Assembly: GCF_015291885.1 (NCBI RefSeq)
Contig: NZ_CP036186.1
Coordinates: forward strand, 2,617,001-2,681,000
Direction: 5' to 3'
Length of the DNA: 64,000 bases
From: Stutzerimonas stutzeri
Lineage (GTDB): Bacteria; Pseudomonadota; Gammaproteobacteria; Pseudomonadales; Pseudomonadaceae
Below, in pieces: positions 61,640 to 64,000 of the stretch (positions are counted from its first letter, which is position 1; each line of letters begins with the position of its first letter). A program made the position numbers and the translations under genes. The notes beneath the pieces are model-generated. The model was not told the DNA's origin. It saw only the letters and a program-made list of their open reading frames with translations, and did no database searches.

Positions 61640-63196
61640 ATGCCGCCAGCTCCCAAGAAACGCCTAGAACCGGACGCCTTGGCAGCCTCTGGTCGGGCGT
61701 TGGCTCTAGCCATATGCGTAGCCCTAGCGGGCTGTCAGAGTAACGCCGTGCGTGACGACACGCGCGAACAGACTAGACGCGTGGCGGTGCCGGTGGCACA
61801 GGAACCCATCTGGCTGACGGACACTACGGCCGTCGCCGAGCATGAAAACATCTGGGAACGTATTCGTGAGGGCTACAAGCTTCAAGAGCACCTCGACAGC
61901 AATCCTCGCATCGAACAGCAGCGATTGCTCTTCGCCAGCCGCCCTCAGTCGATAGAGATCGCCAGCGAGCGCGGCAGTCCCTACATTCATTACATTGTCG
62001 AGCGGCTCGAAGAGCGCGACATGCCTCTCGAGCTGGCACTGCTGCCAATCATCGAAAGCTCTTACGACCCCTTTGCCTATTCCCCAGCTCATGCGGTTGG
62101 GCTTTGGCAGTTCATCCCCTCGACGGGTCGTCACTTCAATCTTCGTCAGACCAACTGGTACGACGGCCGCCGCGATATCACGGCGTCGACCAACGCCGCG
62201 CTACGTTATCTGAGTTATCTGCACGGCCTGTTCAATGGCGACTGGTTGCTGGCACTGGCAGCTTACAACTCAGGGGAAGGTACAGTCAGCCGCGCCATCG
62301 AGCGCAATCAGAAGCTGGGGCTGCCTACCGATTATTGGAACCTGCCGTTGCCGCGTGAAACTCGTGACTACGTACCGAAACTACTCGCGCTGTCGCAGCT
62401 GATCGAAACCCCCGAAGCCTACGGCATCAACCTCAACCCGATTGCCAATGAACCCTACTTCGAAGTCATTGCACTCAAACAACGCATGGACCTGGCCCGA
62501 GTGGCCAAACTCGCTGACCTGGATGAGGACGAGCTGTATCAGCTGAACCCCGCCTTTACCCGCCGCATCACGCTGGATGGCCCGCAGCAGCTTCTCGTGC
62601 CAATGGAAAAGGCAGAAATGCTGGCCGCCAACCTGGCCCTGATGAAACCGCAGGATTTGGTCGACTGGAAGCAGTATCAGGTCCGCGCAGGCGACACGCT
62701 GGGTGGCATCGCCAACCGACACCATCTGACGGTCAACATCATTCGCGACGTCAACCGGCTCGACAGTAATACACTGCGCATCGGCCAGGTACTGAGCATT
62801 CCAACCAGCGGTGACGCCGGGGCCTCGCGAGAACTGCTGCATGCCGTAGCGCGCCAGCCAGCGTCGGCACCGCGCAGCTACCGAGTCAAGTCTGGCGACA
62901 ACCTCTGGGACATCGCCAAGGCACAGCGCGTATCGGTTCGCGACCTGCAGCGCTGGAACAAGCTGTCGGGCAGCCAGCTCAAGGTTGGCCAAGCACTGTT
63001 CCTGCAAGGCCCGACAGTAGCCAAGGCCGAAACCAAGGGCAATTCCCCTACTTATTACAAGGTCCAGAAAGGCGACTCGCTATATCAGATCGCCAAGCGC
63101 TTCAACGTGCAGCTGACCAACCTGAAGACCTGGAATCCGAAAGGTACGAATGTGCTGCGCCCTGGCCAGCTCCTGACGCTTTACCTCCCCAACTAA
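61640..63196 (+). CDS. mltD: Membrane-bound lytic murein transglycosylase D with LysM repeats
   Basis: This 518-aa lipoprotein has a signal ending in ALAGC (lipobox), an SLT domain (~100-240) with the catalytic Glu in LLPIIESSYDPFAYSPA and VGLWQFIPSTGR, and three LysM modules (QYQVRAGDTLGGIA ~345, SYRVKSGDNLWDIA ~412, YYKVQKGDSLYQIA ~475). It cleaves peptidoglycan glycans with formation of 1,6-anhydromuramyl ends. It is separated from gloB by 100 bases. Confidence 0.95.
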   Translation: MPPAPKKRLEPDALAASGRALALAICVALAGCQSNAVRDDTREQTRRVAVPVAQEPIWLTDTTAVAEHENIWERIREGYKLQEHLDSNPRIEQQRLLFASRPQSIEIASERGSPYIHYIVERLEERDMPLELALLPIIESSYDPFAYSPAHAVGLWQFIPSTGRHFNLRQTNWYDGRRDITASTNAALRYLSYLHGLFNGDWLLALAAYNSGEGTVSRAIERNQKLGLPTDYWNLPLPRETRDYVPKLLALSQLIETPEAYGINLNPIANEPYFEVIALKQRMDLARVAKLADLDEDELYQLNPAFTRRITLDGPQQLLVPMEKAEMLAANLALMKPQDLVDWKQYQVRAGDTLGGIANRHHLTVNIIRDVNRLDSNTLRIGQVLSIPTSGDAGASRELLHAVARQPASAPRSYRVKSGDNLWDIAKAQRVSVRDLQRWNKLSGSQLKVGQALFLQGPTVAKAETKGNSPTYYKVQKGDSLYQIAKRFNVQLTNLKTWNPKGTNVLRPGQLLTLYLPN

Positions 63197-63210
63197 CGGT
63201 TCACCATCGC

Positions 63211-64000
63211 TCACCCAGCCGGGCGTTTGCCCAAAGCATCCAGGCAGCGACCGGTCAGCTGGGTGAAACGCTGGAACGCGACGAATTGCTCGTGTTTCAG
63301 CGCCCGCCCCGAAAGCCGGCAGTCGCCGTAAAGCACGCCAATTTCACGGGTGCCCGCCATCAGCGGTGCGATGAAGAACATCCCGTCACCTAGCCACTGA
63401 CGTAACGGCTGGGTTACCAGATCAGCAAGGTTGTAGCTTGCCGGCACCCCCATCCACAACGACTGGCGATGGCGCAGCGCATAGCTGAACACATGGGGTT
63501 GCTCAGGTTGATCAGCGGGCAGCACAAAACTTTGCAGCCAGCGATCGCTCCCTTCACCAAGCGCGCAGCGCACTTTGAAGCGCGTCTGCTGATCCGCCAG
63601 GACCGCAACCATCACTCGCTCCAGCCCAACCCCGCGGTGCAAGCCCTTAAGCAGCGTGTCCAGAATCAGCCCAGCGTCACCGCCGCCGGTAGCCATCAGC
63701 CCCAGGTCCTGTAGTGACTGCTGCATGAGCAACAGGTCGGGCTGCAGCAAGGACGCCTTGCGCTGGGCCTGCTGCATGCGAATCTGCTCGGGATCGGTAC
63801 TTGGAATGAGCCTGCCCAGGCGGCTGGCGCCGAATGTCGTCGCCACCTGTACGGTTTCGTCGGCGCTGGCCAGGATCTGCTGCAGAGCGTCCTCCTCATT
63901 CACCCCGGTGAACTCCGCGACGGCCTTGGTCAGCACCGCCATCTGCTCGCACTCCCAACCCCCGAGTGCGGCCTCGCTGATCTGCACACCCAGCGCCACG
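63211..64000 (-). CDS. GAF/HDOD-type signalling protein, C-terminal part (runs off window)
   Basis: The frame is open to the right edge, so only the last ~262 residues are seen. The N-terminal visible ~85 residues are helical and could be the end of an HDOD domain. The last ~150 residues have a GAF-like pattern (GLERVMVAVLADQQTRFKVR, FFIAPLMAGTREIGVLYGDC). HDOD-GAF proteins act as signalling or regulatory scaffolds in Pseudomonas. It is convergent with mltD. Confidence 0.75.
   Translation of the reverse strand, partial: VALGVQISEAALGGWECEQMAVLTKAVAEFTGVNEEDALQQILASADETVQVATTFGASRLGRLIPSTDPEQIRMQQAQRKASLLQPDLLLMQQSLQDLGLMATGGGDAGLILDTLLKGLHRGVGLERVMVAVLADQQTRFKVRCALGEGSDRWLQSFVLPADQPEQPHVFSYALRHRQSLWMGVPASYNLADLVTQPLRQWLGDGMFFIAPLMAGTREIGVLYGDCRLSGRALKHEQFVAFQRFTQLTGRCLDALGKRPAG

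Overview
The window is high-GC gammaproteobacterial DNA from Pseudomonas in the broad sense. The stutzeri group is possible, but that is only a guess. The outer parts keep a gene order I recognise from Pseudomonas aeruginosa PAO1: cysI, a DUF934 gene, an AcuI/YhdH-type reductase, sohB, a histidine phosphatase, an SCP2 protein, a phosphotransferase, an SDR, nudC, a crotonase, ldcA, dnaQ, rnhA, a methyltransferase, gloB and mltD. No tRNA, rRNA or CRISPR array was found.

Left core, 1-18494: the tail of a leucine-rich-repeat protein kinase, small membrane proteins, the assimilatory sulfite reductase operon (cysI and a DUF934 gene), a run of lipid/CoA-type metabolic genes, a TauE-like exporter, nudC, an Hpt/ChpA-like protein, a crotonase, the lysine decarboxylase gene and dnaQ. 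Two 33-codon genes are also supported here. Right core, 59357-64000: rnhA, a methyltransferase, gloB, mltD and the end of a GAF/HDOD-type protein.

Between them lies a mobile island of about 40.9 kb (18495-59356) whose ends can be set to the base. It sits inside the fifth codon region of dnaQ. The original dnaQ ATG and first five codons remain attached to rnhA at the right junction. The left end of the island gives the rest of dnaQ a new Shine-Dalgarno sequence, a TTG start and nine new codons in frame. The 6-bp TACTAC is present at both junctions and the ends carry imperfect inverted repeats. The mobility module at the left end has three tyrosine-recombinase-like genes in overlapping order plus a small coiled-coil protein, resembling three-recombinase islands such as Tn554, RIT or 'gamma-mobile-trio' elements. 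The third recombinase is broken by an IS630 insertion. At the right end a TniQ/TnsD-like gene is split by an IS3 element.

The cargo is mainly antiphage defence: (i) a five-gene cluster of a ribbon-helix-helix protein, DUF499 ATPase, DUF3780, DUF1156 methyltransferase and PLD-helicase; (ii) an Mrr-type restriction endonuclease; (iii) a Gabija pair (gajA/gajB); (iv) a RloC-like zinc-hook ATPase with a possible C-terminal anticodon-nuclease triad and a small upstream partner; (v) a DUF6338 membrane protein followed by three tiny proline-rich proteins. I do not know (v) as a described system, and it is the best candidate for something new. The middle of the island is also scarred by two IS66 copies, an IS1182 element, two copies of a 167-bp MITE, and remnants of ligD-like and DUF5131 genes.
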